Assembly: GCA_003512955.1 (NCBI GenBank) | Contig: DOTG01000013.1 | Span: 1 to 64,000 of the forward strand | From: Marinilabiliales bacterium | Lineage (GTDB): Bacteria; Bacteroidota; Bacteroidia; Bacteroidales; SZUA-534 | Direction of reading: 5' to 3' | DNA: 64,000 nt | Shown: in pieces, positions 37,231-45,712 of the stretch | How positions within the stretch are numbered: the first letter of the stretch is position 1 | Layout of the letters: every line of letters begins with the position of its first letter | Made by a program: the position numbers and the translations under genes | The notes under the pieces: model-generated | Seen by the model: the letters and a program-made list of their open reading frames with translations, nothing else | Told to the model about the DNA's origin: nothing | The model's database searches: none

Positions 37231-37743
37231 TTATCCTTTAAAAACTTTTTCCAAAGAAATTCCTCTCTCATTGGCAACGCTGTAGGCATCACGGATATGT
37301 AACAAAGCATTAAAAGTTGCTTTCACTACGTTGTGAGGGTTCGATGAACCTTTTGATTTGGCAAGACAATCTTTCACGCCAACACTTTCTAATACAGCGC
37401 GCATAGCACCACCGGCTTTTACACCGGTACCATGTGAAGCTGGTGCAATAAATACACTCGCGCCACCAAATTGGGCCAATTGCTCGTGAGGTACAGTTCC
37501 ATTAATTACAGGAACTTTAATCAGGTTTTTCTTTGCATCTTCAATTCCTTTGCTGATAGCAGTAGTAACCTCGCTGGCTTTTCCTAAGCCATAGCCAACT
37601 ACGCCGTTTTCGTTTCCTACAACTACAATGGCAGAGAAGCTGAAAGTACGACCCCCTTTAGTCACTTTGGTAACACGGTTAATGGCTACCAAACGGTCTT
37701 TTAACTCTAAGTCAGTTGTTTTTACTTTTCTAATACTTGACAT
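37231..37743 (-). CDS. rpsE: 30S ribosomal protein S5
   Basis: A 170-residue S5 with the double-stranded RNA-binding-like N-terminal domain (INRVTKVTKGGRTFSFSAIV; VGYGLGKASEVTTAISKG) and the C-terminal fold (GTGVKAGGAMRAVLESVGV; SKGSSNPHNVVKATFNAL). It contacts S4 and S8 and influences decoding fidelity. 11 bases before rpmD. Confidence 0.98.
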   Translation of the reverse strand: MSSIRKVKTTDLELKDRLVAINRVTKVTKGGRTFSFSAIVVVGNENGVVGYGLGKASEVTTAISKGIEDAKKNLIKVPVINGTVPHEQLAQFGGASVFIAPASHGTGVKAGGAMRAVLESVGVKDCLAKSKGSSNPHNVVKATFNALLHIRDAYSVANERGISLEKVFKG

Positions 37744-37748
37744 AACTT

Positions 37749-38105
37749 CTAAAATTTAAGTCCTCCTTTTCTGGCAGCCTCAGCCAAGGCTTTAACTCTA
37801 CCATGGTATAAAAACCCGTTGCGGTCGAAAACCACTCCGTTTATTCCTTTCTCGATAGCTACTTTGGCCACTAATTCACCAACTTTTTCGGCTATTTGAG
37901 TTTTGTTTCCTTTTGTTTCAGCAATTTCTTTGTTCAACGACGATGCTGATGCAAGTGTCACGCCAGCCACATCATCAATTACTTGAACTGAAATCTGCTT
38001 GTTGCTACGGTAAACACTCATGCGGGGCATACTGGCTGTTCCTGTGATTTTTGCGCGTATGCTCTCTTTTATCTTTTGACGTCTTACTAATTTATCGAAA
38101 GCCAT
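37749..38105 (-). CDS. rplR: 50S ribosomal protein L18
   Basis: A 118-residue L18 with an Arg-rich N-terminus, MSVYRSNKQISVQVIDD, LVAKVAIEKGINGVVFDRNG and the C-terminal YHGRVKALAEAARKGGLKF. It binds 5S rRNA in the central protuberance with L5. Confidence 0.98.
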   Translation of the reverse strand: MAFDKLVRRQKIKESIRAKITGTASMPRMSVYRSNKQISVQVIDDVAGVTLASASSLNKEIAETKGNKTQIAEKVGELVAKVAIEKGINGVVFDRNGFLYHGRVKALAEAARKGGLKF

Positions 38106-38124
38106 AATTACATCTGTTTAAATG

Positions 38125-38679
38125 TTATTTACCTGCTGATTTACCAGCCTTTCTACGAATTTCTTCCCCTACAAACTTAATACCTTTTCCTTTGTATGGT
38201 TCTGGCATTCTGAATGATCTGATTTTCGCAGCTACTTGGCCAATCAATTGTTTATCGCAACTCATCAATTTAACTTTAGGGTTACTGCGCCGTTCGGTGA
38301 TTGCCTCTACCTTAATCTCAGTAGGCAAGTCAAAAACGATGTTGTGAGAATAACCCAAGCTCATTTCAAGCAATTGTCCTTTAGCTTCGGCACGGTAACC
38401 CACGCCTACAAATTCTAACTCAATAGTGTAACCCTCAGAAACACCAACAACCATATTCTTCAGAAGAGAACGGTACAACCCATGCATTGATTTATGAGGA
38501 ATAGAATCAGAGGGGCGGCTCACTATTAATTGTTCGCCTTCCACCTGTACTTCTATTTCAGGGTTTACCTGTTGTTGAAGTTGTCCTTTAGGCCCTTTTA
38601 CTACTACCACATTGGTTTGATCCACAGTAACTGTTACTCCTTTTGGTATAGCTACAGGTAATTTTCCTATCCGTGACAT
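38125..38679 (-). CDS. rplF: 50S ribosomal protein L6
   Basis: A 184-residue L6 with two duplicated domains. It begins MSRIGKLPVAIPKGVTV, has ALYRSLL-like HGLYRSLLKNMVVGVSEGY, the GVGYRAEAKGQLLEMSLGYS segment, and the conserved C-terminal PEPYKGKGIKFVGEEIRRKA. It lies near the sarcin-ricin loop. Confidence 0.98.
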   Translation of the reverse strand: MSRIGKLPVAIPKGVTVTVDQTNVVVVKGPKGQLQQQVNPEIEVQVEGEQLIVSRPSDSIPHKSMHGLYRSLLKNMVVGVSEGYTIELEFVGVGYRAEAKGQLLEMSLGYSHNIVFDLPTEIKVEAITERRSNPKVKLMSCDKQLIGQVAAKIRSFRMPEPYKGKGIKFVGEEIRRKAGKSAGK

Positions 38680-38692
38680 TTTTTACTCTTTT

Positions 38693-39088
38693 TTAATAAA
38701 CATAACATAAAACTTCCCCGCCAACGTTTTTAGCGCGGGCTTCTTTATCGCTCAATACTCCATAGGAAGTAGAAACAATGGCAATTCCCAATCCATTCAA
38801 CACACGTGGCAGTTCTTCGGCGCTTTTGTAAATACGCAAGCCTGGGCTGCTGATACGTTGAAGGTTTTTGATTACGGGTTGTTTTGTTTCACCATTATAT
38901 TTAAGAGCGATTTTAATGGTTCCTTGTACTGAATTCTCTTCAAATTTGTAATTTAAGATATAACCTTGTTCAAAAAGAATTTTGGTCATGCTTTTTTTGA
39001 TGTTTGAAGAAGGTATTTCAACTACCTTATGCTTTGCCATCTGGGCATTGCGAATTCTGGTTAAAAAATCTGCAATTGGATCTGTCAT
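38693..39088 (-). CDS. rpsH: 30S ribosomal protein S8
   Basis: A 131-residue S8 with MTDPIADFLTRIRNAQMAKH, the central beta region, and the C-terminal GIAIVSTSYGVLSDKEARAK then VGGEVLCYVY. It binds the central domain of 16S rRNA; in E. coli it represses the spc operon by binding its mRNA. No such site was identified here. Confidence 0.98.
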   Translation of the reverse strand: MTDPIADFLTRIRNAQMAKHKVVEIPSSNIKKSMTKILFEQGYILNYKFEENSVQGTIKIALKYNGETKQPVIKNLQRISSPGLRIYKSAEELPRVLNGLGIAIVSTSYGVLSDKEARAKNVGGEVLCYVY

Positions 39089-39106
39089 TTTTTTAAATTT
39101 TAAATA

Positions 39107-39376
39107 TTACCAACTTGCTTTCTTTACTCCTGGGATAAGACCTTTCAGGGCCATTTCGCGGAAGGTAATCCTGCTGATACCAAATTGACGCATGTATCCT
39201 TTAGGTCTTCCTGTGAGGCTGCAACGGTTATGCATGCGGATTGGTGACGCATTGCGGGGGAGTTTCTGCAACCCTGTTGAATCGCCTTCGGCTTTAAGTC
39301 TATCGCGTTTTGCAGCAAACTTTTCAACCATTCTTTTACGCTTTACCTCGCGGGCTTTCATTGATTCTTTAGCCAT
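39107..39376 (-). CDS. rpsN: 30S ribosomal protein S14, long zinc-free form
   Basis: An 89-residue S14 (MAKESMKAREVKRKRMVEKF; LPRNASPIRMHNRCSLTGRP; FGISRITFREMALKGLIPG). It is the long form with a single Cys, so it lacks the CXXC zinc finger of the short form. No second rpsN is visible in this window. Confidence 0.98.
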   Translation of the reverse strand: MAKESMKAREVKRKRMVEKFAAKRDRLKAEGDSTGLQKLPRNASPIRMHNRCSLTGRPKGYMRQFGISRITFREMALKGLIPGVKKASW

Positions 39377-39379
39377 AGC

Positions 39380-39937
39380 TTAGTTCTTTTTTAGGTTTTT
39401 AAATGGTAAACCAAATTCCCTGAGTAAAGCATATCCTTCTTCATCAGTATTGGCTGTTGTAACAAAAGTAATATCCATTCCAAGAATTGTATTGATCTTG
39501 TCAATATCAATCTCAGGGAAGATAATCTGCTCGGTAATACCCAAGGTATAGTTTCCTCTTCCATCAAGTTTACTGCTGATCCCTCTAAAGTCACGGATAC
39601 GGGGCAATGCCACGACCACCAACCTTTCCAGGAATTCATACATGTGCTCTCTACGCAAGGTAACTTTCACCCCAATTGGCATGTTTTTACGCAGTTTAAA
39701 GTTCGAGATGTCTTTTCTCGACATGGTTTTCACTGCTTTTTGTCCGGTAATAGCAGTAAGTTCCTCTACAGCTATGTCGATCAATTTTTTATCGGCAGTA
39801 GCTTTGCCCACTCCTTGGTTGATAACAATTTTCTCCAGTTTGGGAACTTGCATCGGAGTTGTGTAACTAAATTCCTTAGTTAAAGCAGGAACGATTTCTT
39901 CCTCATACTTTGTCCTAAGACTTGGTTTGTAATCCAT
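39380..39937 (-). CDS. rplE: 50S ribosomal protein L5
   Basis: A 185-residue L5 with IVINQGVGKATADKKLIDIA, LTAITGQKAVKTMSRKDIS, RDFRGISSKLDGRGNYTLGI and TANTDEEGYALLREFGLPF. It binds 5S rRNA and contacts the P-site tRNA. Its ATG shares one base with the rplX stop (TAATG), so the two are translationally coupled. Confidence 0.98.
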   Translation of the reverse strand: MDYKPSLRTKYEEEIVPALTKEFSYTTPMQVPKLEKIVINQGVGKATADKKLIDIAVEELTAITGQKAVKTMSRKDISNFKLRKNMPIGVKVTLRREHMYEFLERLVVVALPRIRDFRGISSKLDGRGNYTLGITEQIIFPEIDIDKINTILGMDITFVTTANTDEEGYALLREFGLPFKNLKKN

Positions 39938-40260
39938 TACTTAATCTCCTCTCCAGATTTTTTTGAATATCTTACTAATTTACCTTTATCATTCAGCCTT
40001 CTTCCAATCCTGGTAGGTTTTCCGGAAGAGGGATCCACATTCATCAAGTTAGAGATGTGGATAGGGGCTTCTTGCTTAAGTATTCCACCCTGTGGATGTT
40101 CAGCATTGGGCTTGGTATGTTTCGATACCATGTTAACCCCTTCAACGATAGCGCGTTGTTTCTCGGCCATTACTTCAAGAACTTTTCCTTTTTGTCCTTT
40201 CGATTCTCCAGAGATGACCACAACGGTATCACCTTTTTTAATATGCAATTTTTTACGCAT
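39937..40260 (-). CDS. rplX: 50S ribosomal protein L24
   Basis: A 107-residue L24 with the KOW motif (KKGDTVVVISGESKGQKGKV) and VNMVSKHTKPNAEHPQGGIL. It starts 50S assembly by binding the 5' domain of 23S rRNA. It ends with a one-base stop/start overlap with rplE. Confidence 0.98.
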   Translation of the reverse strand: MRKKLHIKKGDTVVVISGESKGQKGKVLEVMAEKQRAIVEGVNMVSKHTKPNAEHPQGGILKQEAPIHISNLMNVDPSSGKPTRIGRRLNDKGKLVRYSKKSGEEIK

Positions 40261-40279
40261 TTCTGATAGTGTTTACTGA

Positions 40280-40645
40280 TTATAAAACTTCAGGTGCCAA
40301 TGAGACGATTTTCATGTAGCTGTCACGCAATTCACGGGCTACTGGCCCAAAAATACGGGTACCACGTATCTCGCCTGCATTGTTCAATAAAACACATGCG
40401 TTGTCGTCGAACCGGATATAAGAACCGTCGGCACGACGGACCTCTTTTGTAGTACGGACAACAACAGCTCTGCTTACAGTTCCTTTTTTCATGTCACCAC
40501 CTGGGATGGCACTTTTCACCGTAACAACAATTTTGTCGCCAATAGAGGCATAGCGCTTTTTTGAACCGCCAAGTACATTAATGCACAAGCAGGTTTTAGC
40601 ACCGCTATTATCAGCTACGGTTAGTCTAGATTCATGTTGTATCAT
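40280..40645 (-). CDS. rplN: 50S ribosomal protein L14
   Basis: A 121-residue L14 beginning MIQHESRLTVADNSGAKTCL, with GDKIVVTVKSAIPGGDMKKG, IRFDDNACVLLNNAGEIRGT and RIFGPVARELRDSYMKIVSL. It forms an intersubunit bridge and is the docking site for the RsfS silencing factor in other bacteria. Normal length. Confidence 0.98.
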   Translation of the reverse strand: MIQHESRLTVADNSGAKTCLCINVLGGSKKRYASIGDKIVVTVKSAIPGGDMKKGTVSRAVVVRTTKEVRRADGSYIRFDDNACVLLNNAGEIRGTRIFGPVARELRDSYMKIVSLAPEVL

Positions 40646-40647
40646 GG

Positions 40648-40914
40648 TTACTTCACTCTTTCAATAATTTCAACTAATCTCCAACTCTTTGTTTTACTGA
40701 GAGGCCGTGTTTCCATAACCCTCACTGTATCTCCGATATTGCATGTATTGTTTTCATCATGTGCATGCAATTTGGTCGTTTTATTGACGAATTTACCATA
40801 AATTGGGTGTTTCACTTTTCGGGCAACAGCAACTACAATGGATTTATCCATCTTATTACTGACCACGACCCCAACCCGTTCTTTTCTCAGATTTCTTGTA
40901 TTTTCCATCGCCAA
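40648..40914 (-). CDS. rpsQ: 30S ribosomal protein S17
   Basis: An 88-residue S17, an OB-fold primary rRNA binder: RKERVGVVVSNKMDKSIVVA, then KHPIYGKFVNKTTKLHAHDE and VRVMETRPLSKTKSWRLVEI. It lies 2 bases after the rpmC stop. Confidence 0.98.
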   Translation of the reverse strand: MAMENTRNLRKERVGVVVSNKMDKSIVVAVARKVKHPIYGKFVNKTTKLHAHDENNTCNIGDTVRVMETRPLSKTKSWRLVEIIERVK

Positions 40915-40916
40915 AA

Positions 40917-41117
40917 TTATTTGTTCTCGTTAATTTGTCTTGATCTGAGCTCAGTTTTCAACCTAGCTATATCTTTTTTTGTTTGCCCAATTTTATTTGG
41001 GTTGTCCATCGGAGATACTGCATGGTTCAATCGCATACGGGTCAAGACTTTTTTAAAATCATCGATCCTCTCTAGTATTTCTGGAGTTGATAACTCTTTT
41101 ATTTCAGAAGGTTTCAT
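40917..41117 (-). CDS. rpmC: 50S ribosomal protein L29
   Basis: A 66-residue two-helix protein (MKPSEIKELSTPEILERIDD; MRLNHAVSPMDNPNKIGQTK; KDIARLKTELRSRQINENK). It sits at the polypeptide exit near L23 and helps bind trigger factor and SRP in other bacteria. It starts 6 bases after rplP. Confidence 0.97.
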   Translation of the reverse strand: MKPSEIKELSTPEILERIDDFKKVLTRMRLNHAVSPMDNPNKIGQTKKDIARLKTELRSRQINENK

Positions 41118-41123
41118 TGCTCA

Positions 41124-41552
41124 TTAATTTGATGTTTCCACATAGTCTCTTCTCACCACGAACTTGGTTTTAATCGGAAGTTTTTGTGCTGCCAGGCGCA
41201 ATGCTTCTTTTGCCACTTCAAATGATACTCCTTCTGCCTCAATGATAATGCGGCCTGGGGAGATTGGGGCAACAAAGCCTTCTGGGGCACCCTTACCTTT
41301 ACCCATACGGACCTCTGCAGGTTTTTTGGTAATAGGCTTATCGGGGAAAATCCGAATCCAAATTTGTCCTTCACGTTTCATATAACGTGTCACAGCTTGA
41401 CGTGCTGCTTCTATTTGCCTACCGGTAATCCAAGCTTCTTCAAGTCCTTTGATCCCAAAGGAACCAAAAGCCAATTGGTTACCGCGCATCGCGTTCCCTT
41501 TAATCCGCCCTTTTTGCATCCGGCGGAATTTCGTTTTCTTTGGCTGTAACAT
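41124..41552 (-). CDS. rplP: 50S ribosomal protein L16
   Basis: A 142-residue L16 with MLQPKKTKFRRMQKGRIKGN, LAFGSFGIKGLEEAWITGRQ, and PAEVRMGKGKGAPEGFVAPI. The Arg in RMGKGKG corresponds to the residue hydroxylated by YcfD in E. coli. It positions the A-site tRNA. Confidence 0.98.
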   Translation of the reverse strand: MLQPKKTKFRRMQKGRIKGNAMRGNQLAFGSFGIKGLEEAWITGRQIEAARQAVTRYMKREGQIWIRIFPDKPITKKPAEVRMGKGKGAPEGFVAPISPGRIIIEAEGVSFEVAKEALRLAAQKLPIKTKFVVRRDYVETSN

Positions 41553-41571
41553 CCTTAATCTTTTTTAACGA

Positions 41572-42267
41572 TTAATTCTTACGTTGTTTTTTAAATCCTT
41601 TTTTTGGAGCCTGGCTGGCCACGTTTGGAGTTAGATCGGGTTTACCATAAACCTCTCCTTTGCAAATCCAAACTTTGATGCCAATCAATCCAACTTTAGT
41701 CAACGCTTCTACTGCTGCATAGTCAATATCGGCGCGTAGGGTATGCAATGGTATCCGGCCTTCTTTATAGATTTCGGCACGGGCCATTTCGGCACCGCCT
41801 AACCGGCCTGAGATTTGAATTTTAATACCCTCGGCACTCATCCTCATCGTTGAGGCAATGGCCATTTTAACAGCCCTGCGGTATGAAATACGGCCTTCAA
41901 GCTGACGGGCAATGTTGGTACCTACAAGGTAAGCATCCAGTTCTGGTCTTTTAATTTCAAAGATGTTGATCTGAACCTCCTTTTTGGTAATCTTCTTTAA
42001 CTCCTCTTTCAACTTGTCAACCTCTTGACCGCCTTTACCGATAATGATACCAGGGCGGGCAGTATTTACCGTAATGGTTATGAGTTTTAGCGTACGCTCA
42101 ATAATAATTTTTGAAACGCTAGCCTTAGCTAAGCGGGCATGAAGATATTTACGTATCTTTTCGTCCTCTACTATTTTTTCGGAATAGTGGTTTCCACCAA
42201 ACCAATTCGAATCCCAACCTTTGATGATCCCTAATCTATTCCCTATTGGATTACATTTCTGTCCCAT
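41572..42267 (-). CDS. rpsC: 30S ribosomal protein S3
   Basis: A 231-residue S3 with MGQKCNPIGNRLGIIKGWDS, a KH domain (ARPGIIIGKGGQEVDKLKEE) and the C-terminal domain ending in a Lys-rich tail (ISGRLGGAEMARAEIYKEGR; GVKVWI-like GIKVWICKGEVYGKP). It lines the mRNA entry tunnel. It starts 6 bases after the rplV stop. Confidence 0.98.
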   Translation of the reverse strand: MGQKCNPIGNRLGIIKGWDSNWFGGNHYSEKIVEDEKIRKYLHARLAKASVSKIIIERTLKLITITVNTARPGIIIGKGGQEVDKLKEELKKITKKEVQINIFEIKRPELDAYLVGTNIARQLEGRISYRRAVKMAIASTMRMSAEGIKIQISGRLGGAEMARAEIYKEGRIPLHTLRADIDYAAVEALTKVGLIGIKVWICKGEVYGKPDLTPNVASQAPKKGFKKQRKN

Positions 42268-42273
42268 CGATTC

Positions 42274-42687
42274 TTAATTATTCGTTGTTTCACTATTACG
42301 GCTGTCCACCACTAATGTCACGTGGTTTGATCGCTTCCTGATACGGTATCCTCTACCTTGTGGAGCAGGGCGTAACCTTTTCAGCATCCGTCCTGAATCT
42401 ACATAGATTTCTTTTACAACCAGGTCAGATTCTTCAATGCGGACTCCCTCATTTTTTTGTTGCCAGTTGGCAATGGCAGAAAGCAACAGCTTTTCTAACC
42501 GGCCGGCAGCTTCTTTCGGAGTAAAACGGAGAATATCCAACGCGTAGTTTACCTCTTTCCCACGTACTAAATCAGCCACAAGGCGCATTTTACGTGGCGA
42601 AGTCGGGCAATTGCGCAATTGAGCCATGCTCTTGCTTTTCTTCTCCTCTTTTAACTGATTGGCTTTATTTCTTTTTCTTGCACCCAT
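42274..42687 (-). CDS. rplV: 50S ribosomal protein L22
   Basis: A 137-residue L22 with an N-terminal extension of about 20 Lys/Arg-rich residues before the core (CPTSPRKMRLVADLVRGKEV). The long beta-hairpin that lines the peptide exit tunnel is present (LKRLRPAPQGRGYRIRKRSN). No deletion of the macrolide-resistance type is seen in the hairpin. Confidence 0.98.
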   Translation of the reverse strand: MGARKRNKANQLKEEKKSKSMAQLRNCPTSPRKMRLVADLVRGKEVNYALDILRFTPKEAAGRLEKLLLSAIANWQQKNEGVRIEESDLVVKEIYVDSGRMLKRLRPAPQGRGYRIRKRSNHVTLVVDSRNSETTNN

Positions 42688-42707
42688 TTTACATCAGATT
42701 AAAATTA

Positions 42708-42974
42708 TTATTTTTTCTTTCCTCCATGACCCCGGAATTGACGGGTTGGGGCAAATTCGCCAAGTTTATGGCCAACCATATTTTCAGTTACATACACCGG
42801 AATAAAGCGGTTACCATTATGAACAGCGATGGTGTGCCCAACAAAGTCTGGAGATATCATCGAAGCCCTTGACCAGGTTTTGATTACATTCTTTTTTCCT
42901 GATTCATTCATGTCTAACACGCGCTTTTCAAGCTTGTAGTGAATAAATGGGCCTTTTTTTAATGAACGACTCAT
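42708..42974 (-). CDS. rpsS: 30S ribosomal protein S19
   Basis: An 88-residue S19 (MSRSLKKGPFIHYKLEKRVL; TWSRASMISPDFVGHTIAVH; MVGHKLGEFAPTRQFRGHGG). It lies in the 30S head with S13. 20 bases before rplV. Confidence 0.98.
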   Translation of the reverse strand: MSRSLKKGPFIHYKLEKRVLDMNESGKKNVIKTWSRASMISPDFVGHTIAVHNGNRFIPVYVTENMVGHKLGEFAPTRQFRGHGGKKK

Positions 42975-42985
42975 ATCTACTTAAT

Positions 42986-43810
42986 TTACTTTTTCTTTCT
43001 TTCAATAATAAACTTATTCGATTGCTTCTTAGGTGTACGGGTTTTGTAACCTTTAGCAGGGATACCCTTACGTGAGCGTGGGTGTCCTCCTGAAGCACGT
43101 CCTTCACCACCACCCATTGGGTGATCTACCGGGTTCATTGCAACACCACGTACACGTGGGCGGCGGCCTAACCATCGGCTTCTACCAGCTTTTCCGGATC
43201 TTTCAAGACCGTGGTCTGAATTCCCTACTGAACCAATGGTAGCTTTACATGTAACCAAAACCATGCGTGTTTCGCCTGAAGGCAATTTGATAATTGCATA
43301 TTTACCTTCGCGTGAGGTCAATTGCGCATACGTTCCGGCGCTGCGTGCCATGATTCCTCCCGAATTTGGGCGTAACTCGATGTTATGTATGATAGTTCCC
43401 AAAGGAATATCGGAAAGGAACAAGCTGTTTCCAATTTCAGGGGCAACTCCTACTCCCGAATTGATAACTTGACCCACCTGCAATCCGTTTGGCGCTATGA
43501 TGTAGCGTTTTTCACCATCGACATAAAAAATAAGTGCAATACGTGCACTACGGTTTGGATCGTACTGGATACTGTTTACAGTACCCGGAATACCATCTTT
43601 GTCCCGCTTAAAGTCAACAACACGATAACGTTGTTTGTGTCCACCACCTATATATCTCATTGTCATATGTCCGACGTTATTTCTACCGCCGGATTTCTTT
43701 ACAGGACCTAACAATGATTTTTCAGGTGTGCTACAGGTAACAGCATCAAAATTGCTTACTACCTTAAATCTTTGTCCCGGTGTTACCGGTTTGATTTTTT
43801 TTGCAGTCAT
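42986..43810 (-). CDS. rplB: 50S ribosomal protein L2
   Basis: A 274-residue L2 with VTPGQRFKVVSNFDAVTC, the RGTxxxRH-like region MTMRYIGGGHKQRYRVVDFK, and the C-terminal VRGVAMNPVDHPMGGGEGRA followed by HPRSRKGIPAKGYKTRTPKK. The conserved His in NPVDHP, important near the peptidyl transferase centre, is present. Normal length and position between rplW and rpsS. Confidence 0.98.
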   Translation of the reverse strand: MTAKKIKPVTPGQRFKVVSNFDAVTCSTPEKSLLGPVKKSGGRNNVGHMTMRYIGGGHKQRYRVVDFKRDKDGIPGTVNSIQYDPNRSARIALIFYVDGEKRYIIAPNGLQVGQVINSGVGVAPEIGNSLFLSDIPLGTIIHNIELRPNSGGIMARSAGTYAQLTSREGKYAIIKLPSGETRMVLVTCKATIGSVGNSDHGLERSGKAGRSRWLGRRPRVRGVAMNPVDHPMGGGEGRASGGHPRSRKGIPAKGYKTRTPKKQSNKFIIERKKK

Positions 43811-43827
43811 TTTATCCTATCTGTCTT

Positions 43828-44118
43828 CTATATATTGCTGTAAAAATCGATGGTTTCGCCAACGGCCAAGGTAATGATGGCTTTTTTATAGTTGTTCGTT
43901 TTACCTTGAACGAAACCTGCTTTTGTATATCTCGACTTAAGTTTGCCCCCATAACGAATAGTGTTCACTGAGGCTACTTTTACATTGTATAACTCTTCAA
44001 TAGCTTTGGCTATCTGTATTTTATCGGCAGTGCGCTCGACAATAAAACCGTAACGGTTCATTTTTTCGGTTTGCGCAGTCATCTTCTCGCTAATGATGGG
44101 TCTAAGTATAATATCCAT
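43828..44118 (-). CDS. rplW: 50S ribosomal protein L23
   Basis: A 96-residue L23 (DIILRPIISEKMTAQTEKMN; KIQIAKAIEELYNVKVASVN; YKKAIITLAVGETIDFYSNI). It forms the main exit-tunnel docking site for trigger factor and SRP. Confidence 0.98.
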   Translation of the reverse strand: MDIILRPIISEKMTAQTEKMNRYGFIVERTADKIQIAKAIEELYNVKVASVNTIRYGGKLKSRYTKAGFVQGKTNNYKKAIITLAVGETIDFYSNI

Positions 44119-44133
44119 GACTTCCTCCTGTTC

Positions 44134-44760
44134 TTATCCTAAAATTGTTTCAATTACACCCACTGATTTTTCAGTTATTACAATAGATGAAGCTTTCATG
44201 ATCTGATAGGTATTCAGATTATCAGCTGTAATAACCTCAGCACCCTTCAAATTTCGCGACGACAAATATATATTTTTATTTTGTTCGGAAACTACCACTA
44301 ATGATTTTTTGTCGCTGATTTTCAAGTTTTCAAGCATCGAAGAGAACATTTTTGTTTTTGGGGCATCCATGTTAAAATCTTCAATGATCAAAATCTGATT
44401 CTGTTTAGCTTTGTACGTTAGGGCTGAAACACGGGCCAACCTTTTTACTTTTTTATTCAGTTTAAATGAATAATCGCGGACTTTGGGTCCAAACACACGG
44501 CCTCCACCTCTAAATACGGGAGATTTGATACTTCCTGCGCGAGCCGTACCGGTTCCTTTTTGTTTTTTGAGCTTTCTGGTGCTTCCTGCTACTTCGCCAC
44601 GTTCTTTCGATTTGTGTGTACCCTGACGCTGGTTAGCCAAATACTGCTTCACATCAAGATAGATTGCATGATCGTTGGGTTCAATAGCGTAGATGGAATC
44701 ATTCAATGCTACTTTCTTTCCGGTATCCTCGCCTGCTTGGTTTAAGACTACTAATTCCAT
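44134..44760 (-). CDS. rplD: 50S ribosomal protein L4
   Basis: A 208-residue L4 with IYLDVKQYLANQRQGTHKSK, the tunnel loop KKQKGTGTARAGSIKSPVFR, and the globular part RVSALTYKAKQNQILIIEDF. In E. coli L4 represses the S10 operon; the leader here was not searched successfully for such a site. The ATG shares a base with the rplC stop. Confidence 0.98.
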   Translation of the reverse strand: MELVVLNQAGEDTGKKVALNDSIYAIEPNDHAIYLDVKQYLANQRQGTHKSKERGEVAGSTRKLKKQKGTGTARAGSIKSPVFRGGGRVFGPKVRDYSFKLNKKVKRLARVSALTYKAKQNQILIIEDFNMDAPKTKMFSSMLENLKISDKKSLVVVSEQNKNIYLSSRNLKGAEVITADNLNTYQIMKASSIVITEKSVGVIETILG

Positions 44761-45374
44761 TATCTTTCAATTATTAAATATCCACCTTTAGGACCAGGTA
44801 CTGATCCCTTCACTAATAACAAATTGCTCTCAGGAATAATTTTTACAACCTTCAAGCTTAACATTTTCACTTTGTCGCCGCCTGTGCGTCCTGCCATGCG
44901 CATTCCTTTGAATACTCTTGAAGGAAATGAAGATGCACCAACTGAACCGGGAGCTCTTAAACGATTATGCTGACCGTGGGTAAGATCACCTACCCCACCA
45001 AATCCATGGCGTTTTACAACACCTTGAAAACCTTTTCCTTTTGAAATACCACTGATATCTAACCAAAGATCATCTTTGAAGATATCCACAGTAATCACAT
45101 CACCTAACTGATATCCAGTTAATTCAGTAAATTCAGCCACTTTAATTTTTGGAGTAGTGCCTGCTTTTTTAAAGTGCCCAATCTCAGGTTTTATCGACTT
45201 TTTTTCTTTTTTGTCGTCAAAGCCTAATTGGATAGCATCGTAACCATCTTTTTCAATGGTTTTCACTTGTGTTACAACACAAGGTCCTGCTTCGATAACA
45301 GTGCATGGAACATTTTTCCCCTCGGCACTGAAAACCGATGTCATTCCGATTTTTCTTCCTAATAATCCAGCCAT
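44760..45374 (-). CDS. rplC: 50S ribosomal protein L3
   Basis: A 204-residue L3 with GLLGRKIGMTSVFSAEGKNV, the central extension GKGFQGVVKRHGFGGVGDL and GSVGASSFPSRVFKGMRMAG. The extension reaches the peptidyl transferase region. TAATG overlap with rplD indicates coupled translation. Confidence 0.98.
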   Translation of the reverse strand: MAGLLGRKIGMTSVFSAEGKNVPCTVIEAGPCVVTQVKTIEKDGYDAIQLGFDDKKEKKSIKPEIGHFKKAGTTPKIKVAEFTELTGYQLGDVITVDIFKDDLWLDISGISKGKGFQGVVKRHGFGGVGDLTHGQHNRLRAPGSVGASSFPSRVFKGMRMAGRTGGDKVKMLSLKVVKIIPESNLLLVKGSVPGPKGGYLIIER

Positions 45375-45393
45375 TTTTATAATTATAAATCTA

Positions 45394-45699
45394 TCAAACT
45401 TTTATTTCAACTTCAACTCCACTTGGAAGTTCGAGTTTCATCAAGGCATCTATAGTTTTAGCTGTTGAACTATAAATGTCTAACAATCTTTTGTACGATG
45501 ACAATTCAAATTGCTCCCTCGATTTTTTGTTCACAAACGTAGAACGCAGCACGGTAAAAACCCTGCGGTGGGTAGGAAGCGGAATTGGGCCACTTACTAC
45601 AGCTCCGGTAGTTTTTACAGTCTTAACAATCTTCTCGGCCGATTTATCAACCAAGTTGTGATCGTATGACTTTAATTTAATTCTGATTTTTTGGCTCAT
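45394..45699 (-). CDS. rpsJ: 30S ribosomal protein S10
   Basis: A 101-residue S10 (KIRIKLKSYDHNLVDKSAEK; GPIPLPTHRRVFTVLRSTFV; SREQFELSSYKRLLDIYSST). It is a head protein of 30S and, with NusB, a transcription antitermination factor (NusE). It lies 13 bases after fusA, so str and S10 operons appear joined. Confidence 0.98.
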   Translation of the reverse strand: MSQKIRIKLKSYDHNLVDKSAEKIVKTVKTTGAVVSGPIPLPTHRRVFTVLRSTFVNKKSREQFELSSYKRLLDIYSSTAKTIDALMKLELPSGVEVEIKV

Positions 45700-45712
45700 A
45701 TGATATGATTCT

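Noticed and set aside
40759..41127. 122-codon rightward frame opposite rpsQ and rpmC
   Set aside because: It is an antisense shadow of two well-conserved ribosomal genes.
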